Shown in pieces: positions 52,133 to 59,893 of a DNA stretch of 64,000 nt; position 1 is the first letter of the stretch, and each line of letters begins with the position of its first letter. The stretch is taken from contig NZ_WEGI01000017.1 in the NCBI RefSeq assembly GCF_009604425.1, forward strand, positions 62,001 through 126,000, read 5' to 3'. The notes below the pieces were generated by a model. That model made no database searches. It had not been told where the DNA came from and saw only the letters and a list, made by a program, of their open reading frames with translations. This DNA is from Nocardia aurantia. GTDB taxonomy: Bacteria; Actinomycetota; Actinomycetes; Mycobacteriales; Mycobacteriaceae. A program made the position numbers and the translations under genes.

Positions 52133-53677
52133 ATGTCAACGTCGCACACCCCACCGCCGCCAACCCCCCGGACGCCGGATCGGATCGTCCGAAGCCTGGT
52201 CCCGGCCCGCATGGACCGGCTGCCGTGGACCCGGTTCCACTGGCTCGTCGTCGTGGGCCTGGGCGTGTCCTGGATCCTGGACGGACTCGAGATCCAGATC
52301 GTCAGCAGTATGGGCGGCCCGCTCGGGGACATCCGCACCCTGCATCTCAGCGCCGGACAGGTCGGCGCCACCGCCTCCTGGTATCTGGCCGGACAGGTGG
52401 TCGGCGCGCTGTTCTTCGGTCGCCTCACCGACCGGCTCGGCCGCAAGAAGCTGTTCATCCTGACGCTGGCGATCTATCTGCTCGGCAGCGGGCTGGCCGG
52501 ATTCGCCTGGAACGCTTGGTCGTTGTACCTGCTGCGGTTCCTGGCCGGAACCGGTATCGGCGGCGAGTACACCGCGATCAACTCCGCCATCGACGAGATC
52601 ATCCCGTCCCGGTACCGCGGCCGGGTCGATATCGCCGTGAACGGAACATATTGGGCCGGTGCGGCATTGGGCGCGGCGGCCAGCCTGCTCCTGTACAACG
52701 AGAATTACGTTCCGGTGCAATGGGGTTGGCGGCTGGGCTTCTTCATCGGCCCGGTGCTCGGCCTGTTCATCATCTTCCTGCGCCGCGGGATCCCGGAGAG
52801 TCCGCGCTGGCTGCTCACCCACGGCCGCGCCGACGAGGCCGAACGCACCGTCGACGAGATCGAGCACCGGCTGCACGAATACGGGGTGTCGCTACCACCG
52901 GTGGACGAGAGCAAGATGCTGGCGCTGACCGAGACCGACCGGCTCAGTTATCCGCACATGGCGCGAATCTTCTTCGGCCGCTACCCCGCTCGCTCGTTCC
53001 TCGGATTCTCGATGATGGCGACGCAGGCCTTCCTCTACAACGCCATCTTCTTCACCGAGGGCCTGGTCCTGATCCACTTCTATCACGTGTCCTCGGACCA
53101 CACCGGGTACTACTTCTTCCCGTTCGCGCTCGGCAACCTGCTCGGACCGCTACTGCTCGGGCCACTGTTCGACAGCGTCGGCCGGCGGGTGATGATCAGC
53201 GGCACCTACCTGCTGTCCGGAGTGCTGCTCCTGGGTTCGGCGTGGGCGTTCCACGCCGGAATATTGAACGCCACCACCCAGACCGTGTTCTGGTGCGTGA
53301 TCTTCTTCTTCGCCTCGGCGGGCGCGTCCTCGGCGTATCTGACCGTCAGCGAGATCTTCCCGCTGGAACTGCGCGGCCAGGCCATCTCGTTCTTCTTCGC
53401 CATCGCGCAGGGCGCCGGCGGCGTGGTCGCGCCGTACCTGTTCGGTCACCTGATCGGCGGCTCCGACAATCCGAACCCGGACCGAGTGCCCTTGACCTGG
53501 GGTTATGTCATCGGAGCGGTGACGATGATCGCCGGCGGACTGATCGCCTGGTTCTTCGGTGTCAGCGCCGAGGGCAAATCGCTGGAGGACATCGCCGATC
53601 CGCTGTCGAAGGTGGCGGAACCGGCGGACGCGGAGCGCGCGGCACCGTTGACCGCCTCCGGCGAACCCGGGGTCTGA
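52133..53677 (+). CDS. MFS transporter, sugar-porter/metabolite-H+ symporter type
   Basis: The protein has 514 aa, ATG 52133 behind AGAGGAA. Twelve membrane helices with MFS motif A (GRLTDRLGRKKLFILTLAIY), the sugar-porter-like RFLAGTGIGGEYTAINSAI, PESPRWLLTHGRADEA after helix 6, and LTVSEIFPLELRGQAISFFF in the C-terminal half. It imports or exports a small organic acid, sugar or similar. It lies just before the sfn cluster and might carry its substrate, but a 30-bp repeat separates the two. Confidence 0.85.
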   Translation: MSTSHTPPPPTPRTPDRIVRSLVPARMDRLPWTRFHWLVVVGLGVSWILDGLEIQIVSSMGGPLGDIRTLHLSAGQVGATASWYLAGQVVGALFFGRLTDRLGRKKLFILTLAIYLLGSGLAGFAWNAWSLYLLRFLAGTGIGGEYTAINSAIDEIIPSRYRGRVDIAVNGTYWAGAALGAAASLLLYNENYVPVQWGWRLGFFIGPVLGLFIIFLRRGIPESPRWLLTHGRADEAERTVDEIEHRLHEYGVSLPPVDESKMLALTETDRLSYPHMARIFFGRYPARSFLGFSMMATQAFLYNAIFFTEGLVLIHFYHVSSDHTGYYFFPFALGNLLGPLLLGPLFDSVGRRVMISGTYLLSGVLLLGSAWAFHAGILNATTQTVFWCVIFFFASAGASSAYLTVSEIFPLELRGQAISFFFAIAQGAGGVVAPYLFGHLIGGSDNPNPDRVPLTWGYVIGAVTMIAGGLIAWFFGVSAEGKSLEDIADPLSKVAEPADAERAAPLTASGEPGV

Positions 53678-53703
53678 CGGGCCGACCGGCGCCGGGCCCG
53701 CGA

Positions 53704-53733
53704 GTGCGCGGCTCAGCGCCGGTGTTCGACGCG
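53704..53733. repeat. 30-bp direct repeat, left copy
   Basis: These 30 bases are identical to 58201-58230, 4,497 bp away. The right copy covers the last codons and stop of the DUF3052 gene; read on the minus strand this left copy likewise encodes RVEHRR and a stop. Weaker similarity (about 17 of 21 positions after a 6-bp gap) continues to about 53754, so this is a remnant of a second DUF3052 gene end. Confidence 0.8.
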
Positions 53734-53870
53734 AATTTCGGTCCGGACCCGTCCTCCGACTCGCGGCGCGTCAGGAATCTCCGCGATCGAAACCCTCTTG
53801 TCTCCGATCCACGGCGCACACACTGGCGGTAGACGTGCGAGAAGTTTGCCGGTGGCGATGGAGATGGATC

Positions 53871-54095
53871 ATGCGAATCGAGCAGCTCGAGTACGTTCAG
53901 GCGGTCACCAGGTTGGGGTCGCTGCGGCGGGTGGCGGAGGAGCTGCATCTTTCACAGCCCGCGTTGAGTGAGACCCTGCGGAACCTGGAGCGGGAGCTGG
54001 GGGTGCAGCTGCTGGATCGACGTCGGTCGGGGGCACGGATCAGCAGTCAGCGCACTCGGGTCGATCGCATCGTGAGGGCGGTGCGCACGTGGTAG
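53871..54095 (+). pseudogene. LysR-family regulator remnant (DNA-binding domain only)
   Basis: Only 74 codons from ATG 53871. Residues 1-59 are a good LysR helix-turn-helix: MRIEQLEYVQAVTRLGSLRR, ELHLSQPALSETLRNLERELGVQLLDR. A full regulator would be ~300 aa with an effector-binding domain; here the similarity stops at about residue 59, followed by unrelated residues and TAG. No later piece of the effector domain is in the downstream 260 bp in any frame I read. It is a truncated gene, probably once the regulator of the sfn genes, unless the stub is made and binds DNA. Confidence 0.75.
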
Positions 54096-54127
54096 GGAAA
54101 CCCGATCGCGACATCGAAATTGCCTGG

Positions 54128-54156
54128 TGGACAACGGTATTCGGCCGTCGTAGACT
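54128..54156 (+). promoter_or_regulatory. Promoter for leaderless leader peptide
   Basis: TGGACA (54128-54133) and TAGACT (54151-54156) have a 17-bp spacer. Transcription should start at about 54163-54164, on the ATG of the leader peptide. Confidence 0.6.
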
Positions 54157-54163
54157 CGCTGCC

Positions 54164-54286
54164 ATGGTCACCGCCCCCCATCTTCGCCGTGCCGCGAACG
54201 GCTCGTGCGCGGATCGTCGGGACCTCACCCGGCGGCGGCATCTGGATTTCATGCGCATTGCCGGGCCGGGCTGTTCTTGCCGCTGA
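54164..54286 (+). CDS. Cysteine-codon leader peptide upstream of sfnG (probable attenuator)
   Basis: A 40-codon ORF, MVTAPHLRRAANG... ending RRRHLDFMRIAGPGCSCR. The RRRHLDF-x-RIAG block with terminal Cys codons (TGT at 54272, TGC at 54278, then CGC and stop) resembles short leader peptides found before actinobacterial sulfur-assimilation genes; in mycobacteria, leaderless Cys-rich small ORFs act as cysteine-responsive attenuators. The ATG coincides with the predicted transcription start. Sixty-six bases separate its stop from sfnG. Ribosome behaviour at the Cys codons could set sfn expression by Cys-tRNA supply. A CTCC at 54331 could pair with the sfnG GGAG at 54344, but the pairing is short. 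Confidence 0.68.
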   Translation: MVTAPHLRRAANGSCADRRDLTRRRHLDFMRIAGPGCSCR

Positions 54287-54352
54287 ACCCCGATCGCGCC
54301 GGGCGCGTGCGGGAAATTCGCCAACCTTTCCTCCCGACCCGATGGAGCAATT

Positions 54353-55501
54353 GTGTCCACAGCCGATGAAATCAGCGCTGTCGCAGAGCCGTTGAAATTC
54401 GCGTATTGGGTACCGAACGTGAGCGGCGGACTCGTCGTCAGCAAGATCGAACAGCGGACCGACTGGAGTTACGAGTACAACAGGAAGCTCGCCGTGCTGG
54501 CCGAGAACAACGGCTTCGAGTACGCGCTGAGCCAGGTCCGGTACATGGCGAGCTACGGCGCCGCCTATCAGCAGGAATCGACCAGCTTCAGCCTCGCTCT
54601 GCTGCTCGCCACCGAACGACTGAAGGTCATCGCCGCGGTCCATCCCGGGCTGTGGCATCCCGCGGTGCTGGCCAAACTTATCGCCACCGCCGACCACCTC
54701 TCCGGTGGCCGGGCCGCGGTGAACGTGGTGAGCGGCTGGTTCAAGGGTGAGTTCACCGCGCTCGGCGAGCCGTGGCTCGAACACGATGAACGCTACCGGC
54801 GCTCGGAGGAGTTCATCCGGGTGCTGCGCAAGAGCTGGACCGAGGACGAGGCCCAGTTCGCCGGTGACTTCTACCGCCTGCGGGGCTACGATCTCAAGCC
54901 CAAACCGGTTGCCGTGGAAGGTCGTCCGCATCCGGAGATCTTCCAGGGCGGCAACTCGACCGCCGCGCGCGCCATGGCCGGGCGGGTGTCGGACTGGTAC
55001 TTCAGCAACGGCAAGGACTTCGACGGGATCACCGAGCAGATCACCGAGGTTCGCGCGTCCGCCGCCGAGCACGGGCGCAGCGTCCGGTTCGGGCTCAACG
55101 GGTTCCTCATCGCCCGCGACACCGAGGCCGAGGCGCGGGAGACGCTGCGTGAGATCGTCGCCCAGGCCGATCCCGAAGCCGTCGAAGGATTCCGGGGCGC
55201 CGTCGCGCAAGCGGGTGGTTCCACCAGCGACAAGCGTGGGATGTGGGCCGACTCCACCTTCGAGGATCTGGTCCAGTACAACGACGGATTCCGCTCCAAG
55301 CTCATCGGAACTCCGGAGCAGATCGCGCATCGGATCGTCGAGTACAAGAAGCGCGGGGTGAATCTGCTGCTGCTCGGATTCCTGCACTACCACGAGGAAG
55401 TCGAGTACTTCGGCAAGCACGTGCTGCCGATCGTGCGACAGCTGGAAGCCGAATTACTCTCCGGCGCAAGCACTCCGGAGTCGGTGGGAGCGGCGCGATG
55501 A
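54353..55501 (+). CDS. sfnG: FMNH2-dependent dimethylsulfone monooxygenase
   Basis: The protein has 382 aa, GTG 54353 with GGAG at 54344-54347. Nearly every conserved block of SfnG is present: FAYWVPNVSGGLVVSKIEQR, GFEYALSQVR, NVVSGWFKGEF, GEPWLEHDERYRRSEEFI, FQGGNSTAAR, STFEDLVQYNDGF and EEVEYFGKHVLPIVR. The enzyme is a luciferase-like two-component monooxygenase that oxidises dimethylsulfone to methanesulfinate, letting cells use it as sulfur source. It needs reduced FMN from a separate reductase, not encoded here. It heads an ATGA-coupled three-gene operon. Confidence 0.92.
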   Translation: MSTADEISAVAEPLKFAYWVPNVSGGLVVSKIEQRTDWSYEYNRKLAVLAENNGFEYALSQVRYMASYGAAYQQESTSFSLALLLATERLKVIAAVHPGLWHPAVLAKLIATADHLSGGRAAVNVVSGWFKGEFTALGEPWLEHDERYRRSEEFIRVLRKSWTEDEAQFAGDFYRLRGYDLKPKPVAVEGRPHPEIFQGGNSTAARAMAGRVSDWYFSNGKDFDGITEQITEVRASAAEHGRSVRFGLNGFLIARDTEAEARETLREIVAQADPEAVEGFRGAVAQAGGSTSDKRGMWADSTFEDLVQYNDGFRSKLIGTPEQIAHRIVEYKKRGVNLLLLGFLHYHEEVEYFGKHVLPIVRQLEAELLSGASTPESVGAAR

Positions 55502-56745
55502 CCACCGTCGAGGCGACGCCGACCACCGACGCGGAACTGGACGCGATCTTCGGACCGATCTTCGATCGGATCGCCGCCGGAGCGGTCGAACGCGAAACCG
55601 ATCGGCGGCTGCCGTTCGAAGAGGTCGACTGGCTGCGCGCGGCGAAATTCGGCGCGCTGCGGGTACCGGTCGAGTTCGGGGGCTACGGCGTGACGGTGCG
55701 CCAGCTGTTCCGGCAGCTGACGGCGCTGGCCGCCGCGGAATCGAACCTGCCGCAGGCGTTGCGGGTGCATTTCTCGTTCGTCGAGGATCAACTGCTGGCC
55801 GAGCCGGGGCCCGAACGCGAACGCCGGCTGCGCGCGGTGTCGGAGGGGACGCTGGTCGGCAACGCGATCACCGAGTCGGGCGTGGGCGCGGTGGATCACT
55901 ATCGCACCCGGCTGACCAGGGACGGCGAGCGCTGGCTGCTCAACGGCACGAAGTACTACAGCACCGGTTCGCTGTTCGCGGACTACATCCTGGTGGCGGC
56001 CGATCGCGACGGTGAGCGAGTCGGCGTACTGGTGGACGCGAACGCCGAGGGAGTGCGTCAGCACGACGACTGGGACGGGTTCGGGCAGCGCCTCACGGCC
56101 AGCGGCACCACCGAATTCACCGATGTGGTCGTCGGCGACGATCGGGTACTCGGTCCCGGATACGGCGCGCCCGGGCCCACCTACGCGACGGCTTACCTTC
56201 AGCTGGTGCAGCTTTCGGTGCTCGCCGGGATCGCCCGGCGCGCCGAACAGGACGCCGTCGAATGGGTCGCGGTCCGCACCCGCGGCTATACGCACTCCGT
56301 GGCAGACCTGCCGCGCCGAGATCCTCTGGTGCAGCAGGTGATCGGCCGGCTGTCGGCCGCCGCGTTCGCCGCCGAGGCGAGCGTGCTCGCGGTCGCCGAT
56401 GTGCTCAACGATGTGCTGGCGGCCCGAGGGCAGGACGAAACACTCGTGGTGGCAGGCGAACTCGCGGCCGCTCGCGCGCAGCTCGCGGTGATCGATCTGG
56501 TGCTGCCCGCGACCACACTCCTGTTCGAGGTCGGGGGTGCGTCGACGGTATCGCAGCGGTTGCGGCTGGATCGGCACTGGCGCAACGCCCGTACCGTCGC
56601 CGTGCACAATCCGGCGATCCAGAAGGCCCGCGCGATCGGTGATCACCTGCTCAACGGAGAGCCGTTGCCGTTCGCGTGGAGCGCGGGCGAGCGCGCGCCG
56701 GCCGCCGCCTCCGCCTCTTCGAACGGAATGGAGATCCACGCATGA
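55498..56745 (+). CDS. DszC/SfnB-type flavin monooxygenase (acyl-CoA dehydrogenase fold)
   Basis: The protein has 415 aa; ATG 55498 overlaps the sfnG stop by 4 bp. The acyl-CoA dehydrogenase fold is clear: RRLPFEEVDWLRAAKFGALR, VPVEFGGYGV, GNAITESGVGAVD, LNGTKYYSTGSLFADY, and DRHWRNARTVAVHNPAIQKA near the end. HWRNARTxxxHxP is typical of the DszC and SfnB/SfnC sulfur-oxidising subgroup rather than beta-oxidation enzymes. It probably hydroxylates or oxidises an organosulfur compound with reduced flavin. Which step relative to SfnG is unknown. Confidence 0.82.
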   Translation: MTTVEATPTTDAELDAIFGPIFDRIAAGAVERETDRRLPFEEVDWLRAAKFGALRVPVEFGGYGVTVRQLFRQLTALAAAESNLPQALRVHFSFVEDQLLAEPGPERERRLRAVSEGTLVGNAITESGVGAVDHYRTRLTRDGERWLLNGTKYYSTGSLFADYILVAADRDGERVGVLVDANAEGVRQHDDWDGFGQRLTASGTTEFTDVVVGDDRVLGPGYGAPGPTYATAYLQLVQLSVLAGIARRAEQDAVEWVAVRTRGYTHSVADLPRRDPLVQQVIGRLSAAAFAAEASVLAVADVLNDVLAARGQDETLVVAGELAAARAQLAVIDLVLPATTLLFEVGGASTVSQRLRLDRHWRNARTVAVHNPAIQKARAIGDHLLNGEPLPFAWSAGERAPAAASASSNGMEIHA

Positions 56746-58118
56746 CCTCCACGCACAACTCCCGCCGCACGGCCGCGGTGATCGGGGCCGGGCAGACCGG
56801 CGTCACCGCCGCGCTGGGCCTGCTCGACGCCGGTTTCGAGGTCACCCTCCACAGTGACCGAGATCAGCGTGCGCTGCGCGACGACGTCCCGGCCACCGGA
56901 ACCGCCCTCGAGTTCGGCGAAACCCAGCAGGCCGAAACCGCCCTCGGCCTGGACACCTACACCGGCCGCGCGCCCCGGCACACCGGCCTGAGCGTGCGCA
57001 TCGCCGGACCCGAGCGCGAGGAACTGATCGCCTTCGACGGGCATTTCGACGGCTACGTCGGCGTCGCCGTCGACACCCGCCTCAAGGCCGACGAACGACT
57101 CACCACCTTCCAGGAGCGCGGCGGCCGCTTCGTCGTCGGGCAGGTCACCCCGGCGACACTCGACGGCATCGCCGCCGCGACCGATCTCACCCTGGTCGCC
57201 ACCGGCCGCGGCGGGCTGTCGGACCTGTTCGCCGTCGACGCCTCCCGCACCCCCTATTCCGCCCCGCAGCGTTCCCTGCTCACGGTCACCGTGACCGGGC
57301 TCGGGCACGACGCGTCGGTCTTCGCCCACCGCAGCCGCGCGGGCGGTGCGCACAGCGGCTTCTCCATACTCGCCGACCAGGGCGAGGGCTGGTGGGGTCC
57401 GTATCTGCACAAGGACGCGGGACCGAGCTGGGCCTTCCTCGGCTGGGCCCGGCCCGGCAGTGACTGGGAAAAGCGTTTCGCCGCAGCCGATTCCGCTGAA
57501 TCGGCATTGCGGATCGTGCGCGAGCTGTACCGCGACCACATCGACTGGGACCTGCCCGAGGTCCAGGCGGCGCAGGTCATCGCCGAGGATCCGCACTCGT
57601 GGCTGAAAGGCGCGGTGCGCCCGGTCGTCCGGTCCGGGTCCGGGCGCACGGCCGGCGGTCACGTGGTGGCCTCGCTCGGCGACACCTCCGCGGCCTACGA
57701 TCCGATCGCGGGCCAGGGTGCGCAGAGCGGACTGATCCAGGCGCAGCGGCTGGTCGCGGCGGCCGCCGTGCACGACGGGTCGTTCGACGAGGACTGGATC
57801 ACCCGCCGAAACCAGGAATTCCTGGCCGCGCGCGGTGACGCGGCGAACCGGGTGACCCGCCTGTTCCTCGGCGATCCCGAATTCGCGGAGATCGGCGGGC
57901 AACTGTTCGCGGCGGCGGCCGCCGACCCGCGCGTCGCCTCGGCGCTCGTCGGGTTGCTGCACCGCCCGCAACCGCTGTCGGACATCGGTTCCGTCGAGGC
58001 GGTGGGGGATTTCATCACCGAGGTCACCGGAGAGGACGCGGCCACCGTCCTCGCCCGCTTCCAGCCCGCCGGGCGCTTCAGCCGCTCCACCTTCGCGGGC
58101 AGCCTCACCACCGCGTAG
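56742..58118 (+). CDS. StyA-like FAD-dependent monooxygenase (styrene/indole monooxygenase family)
   Basis: The protein has 458 aa with ATG 56742 overlapping the previous stop by 4 bp. The Rossmann motif GAGQTGVTAALGLLDAGFEV is at residues ~16-35. Further StyA-type segments are TDLTLVATGRGGLSDLF, WWGPYLHKDAG and GDTSAAYDPIAGQGAQSGLIQ, which contacts FAD. StyA enzymes epoxidise styrene or oxidise sulfides to sulfoxides using FADH2 from a reductase (StyB), absent here. Coupled to sfnG, a role in oxidising a thioether such as dimethyl sulfide is plausible but inferred. Confidence 0.83.
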   Translation: MTSTHNSRRTAAVIGAGQTGVTAALGLLDAGFEVTLHSDRDQRALRDDVPATGTALEFGETQQAETALGLDTYTGRAPRHTGLSVRIAGPEREELIAFDGHFDGYVGVAVDTRLKADERLTTFQERGGRFVVGQVTPATLDGIAAATDLTLVATGRGGLSDLFAVDASRTPYSAPQRSLLTVTVTGLGHDASVFAHRSRAGGAHSGFSILADQGEGWWGPYLHKDAGPSWAFLGWARPGSDWEKRFAAADSAESALRIVRELYRDHIDWDLPEVQAAQVIAEDPHSWLKGAVRPVVRSGSGRTAGGHVVASLGDTSAAYDPIAGQGAQSGLIQAQRLVAAAAVHDGSFDEDWITRRNQEFLAARGDAANRVTRLFLGDPEFAEIGGQLFAAAAADPRVASALVGLLHRPQPLSDIGSVEAVGDFITEVTGEDAATVLARFQPAGRFSRSTFAGSLTTA

Positions 58119-58156
58119 CGCCGAGGCGAACCCGCCCGAACGGGAGCGTGATGCCG

Positions 58157-58187
58157 GCCGGTGCGCTGGAAGATCCAGCGCACCGGC
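58157..58187. terminator. Strong bidirectional stem-loop
   Basis: A 14-bp perfect stem with a 3-base loop: GCCGGTGCGCTGGA at 58157-58170 pairs with its complement at 58174-58187. It lies between the convergent StyA-like and DUF3052 genes and could end transcription from both sides. No U-tract. Confidence 0.72.
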
Positions 58188-58200
58188 ATGTCGGCCTCGC

Positions 58201-58230
58201 GTGCGCGGCTCAGCGCCGGTGTTCGACGCG
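58201..58230. repeat. 30-bp direct repeat, right copy
   Basis: Identical to 53704-53733. It contains the stop codon and last six codons of the DUF3052 gene plus nine bases downstream, so one edge of the sfn segment sits at a gene's 3' end. Confidence 0.8.
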
Positions 58231-58605
58231 GCGGACGAACTTCAGCCCGGACCAGTCCGCGCCGAGCGCGGCGACCTTCACGTCCACGAGGCCGGTGGAC
58301 AGGAGCAGATCGCGCGCCAGCGTGTCGGTGATATCGCTGCGGTGACCGGCCGCCCGCCGGGGCCACGCGATCCACAGCATCGCGTGGTCGTCCAGCTCGG
58401 CGGCCAGATCCGAAGCCTCGGAACGCAATCGGCTCAGCTCCCGGTAGAAGGCGATGGTCATATCCGCCCCTGCCGGGTCCCCCTCGGCGATCGCGCAACC
58501 CGCGGGCGCGTCCGGCACCACCCAGCCCGCCGGCCGGTGCCGGAGATGAACGATGTGACCGGGTTTCATCCCGATCTTGCGGGCGAGGGGCGCGGGCTCG
58601 GTCAT
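58210..58605 (-). CDS. DUF3052-family protein
   Basis: The protein has 131 aa, ATG 58605. Landmarks: LARKIGMKPGHIVHLRH near the N-terminus, AMLWIAWPRRAAGHRSDITD in the middle, and GLVDVKVAALGADWSGLKFVRR near the end. The small soluble family is common in actinobacteria and has no established function. Its 3' end matches a second, degenerate copy 4.5 kb upstream of it in the window. The RsbP-like gene lies 9 bp upstream on the same strand, so DUF3052 may be co-transcribed. Confidence 0.8.
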   Translation of the reverse strand: MTEPAPLARKIGMKPGHIVHLRHRPAGWVVPDAPAGCAIAEGDPAGADMTIAFYRELSRLRSEASDLAAELDDHAMLWIAWPRRAAGHRSDITDTLARDLLLSTGLVDVKVAALGADWSGLKFVRRVEHRR

Positions 58606-58614
58606 CGTGCGAGG

Positions 58615-59886
58615 TTATTCCGAATCGGGCCGGGAGCAGTGGGGTTCGCCCGGCTCACGCGCGCCGACGGCCGGGACGCCGAGGGCGAGCAGGGCGGTGT
58701 CGTCGTCGACGCCCTCGAATCCGGTGAGCATCCCGGTGAGCGCGGTGACCAGTTCCGGCGCGGTGACCGGCCCGAAGGAGGCGACGAGCGCGCTCAGTTG
58801 CTCCTCGCTGAAGCGGTTCCGGCCGCGGGTGCGGGATTCGGTGAGCCCGTCGGTGTAGAGCAGCAGGGTGTCGCCGGGTTCCAGCCGTAGCTCCCGGCCG
58901 GTGAACACCGCGTCGGACAGGGCGCCGACGAGCATGCCGCCCGGTGTCTCGATCAGTTCGGTGGCGCCGGTGGCCCGGATCAGCACCGGCGGTGGATGGC
59001 CGCCGGCGGCCAGGCCGACCGTGGCGCCGCCGCGGTCCGGCCGCACCGTGCCGTAGACGACAGTGCAGAAACGCGGAGTGCGGGAATCGAATTCGCGGTA
59101 CAGCACAGCATTGAGATGGGTCAGCACGGCCAGCGGGTCCGGGTCGTGGACCGCCGTGGCGCGCAGCGTGTATCTCGTCAGGGAGGTCAGCGCCGCCGCC
59201 GCGGCGCCCTTGCCGCTGATGTCGCCCAGGAAGAATCCCCACCGGCCGGCGCCGAGCGGGAACAGATCGTAGAAGTCGCCGCCGACCTCGTCGAGGGAGG
59301 CCGGATGGTAGTAGGCGGCGACCTGCATGCCGGGCACGACGGGCAACTCCGAGGGCAGCAGGCTGCGCTGCAGCGTGGCGGCCAGCTTGTAGGCGCGCTC
59401 GCGTTCGGCCTCCGCGGCCCGGCGGGCCCGCAGCAGTTCCCGCTCGTAGGCCCGCCGCTCGCGGGCATCGAAGATGGTGGTGCGGATCAGCTGCGCGGTG
59501 CCGTCGGAACCGGACCGCACCACCGAGGACACCAGTACCGGCAGGGTGGTCCCGTCGGCGCAGCGCAGGTCGAGCGCCAGGCCGTTGGCCTGCCCGTGCA
59601 TCGCCAGCATCGGCGCTATGTGGGTGTCGTAGTAGATGCGACCACCGACGGTGAGCAGGTCGCCGAAGTGCCGACGCCCGACCAGGTCCGCGCGCTCGCG
59701 ACCCAGCCAGTTCAGCAGGGTCGTGTTGATCTTCGCGATGGTTCCGTCCATCAGCGTGGACACGTAACCGCAGGGCGCGTTCTCGTACAGATCCTCGGCG
59801 CTGTCCTCCAGCATGGCCGAGAAGGCGGGATCGGCGGTCTTCGGCGCACCGCTGCCACGGCCGGCCTCGCCCTCGGTGCACATCAT
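58615..59886 (-). CDS. PAS-PP2C phosphatase, RsbP-like
   Basis: The protein has 423 aa with two tandem Met codons (59886, 59883). A PAS domain covers about residues 28-140 (YENAPCGYVSTLMDGTIAKI, ending IFDARERR), followed by a coiled-coil linker (ELLRARRAAEAERERAYKLAA) and a SpoIIE/PP2C phosphatase domain: EVGGDFYDLF, GDISGKGAAAAAL, LLLYTDGLTE and DDDTALLAL give the metal-binding Asp residues. RsbP dephosphorylates an anti-anti-sigma factor in response to energy stress. It lies 7 bp after an RsbQ homologue. No RsbV/RsbW or sigma gene is in the window. Confidence 0.87.
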   Translation of the reverse strand: MMCTEGEAGRGSGAPKTADPAFSAMLEDSAEDLYENAPCGYVSTLMDGTIAKINTTLLNWLGRERADLVGRRHFGDLLTVGGRIYYDTHIAPMLAMHGQANGLALDLRCADGTTLPVLVSSVVRSGSDGTAQLIRTTIFDARERRAYERELLRARRAAEAERERAYKLAATLQRSLLPSELPVVPGMQVAAYYHPASLDEVGGDFYDLFPLGAGRWGFFLGDISGKGAAAAALTSLTRYTLRATAVHDPDPLAVLTHLNAVLYREFDSRTPRFCTVVYGTVRPDRGGATVGLAAGGHPPPVLIRATGATELIETPGGMLVGALSDAVFTGRELRLEPGDTLLLYTDGLTESRTRGRNRFSEEQLSALVASFGPVTAPELVTALTGMLTGFEGVDDDTALLALGVPAVGAREPGEPHCSRPDSE

Positions 59887-59893
59887 CGTTCGC

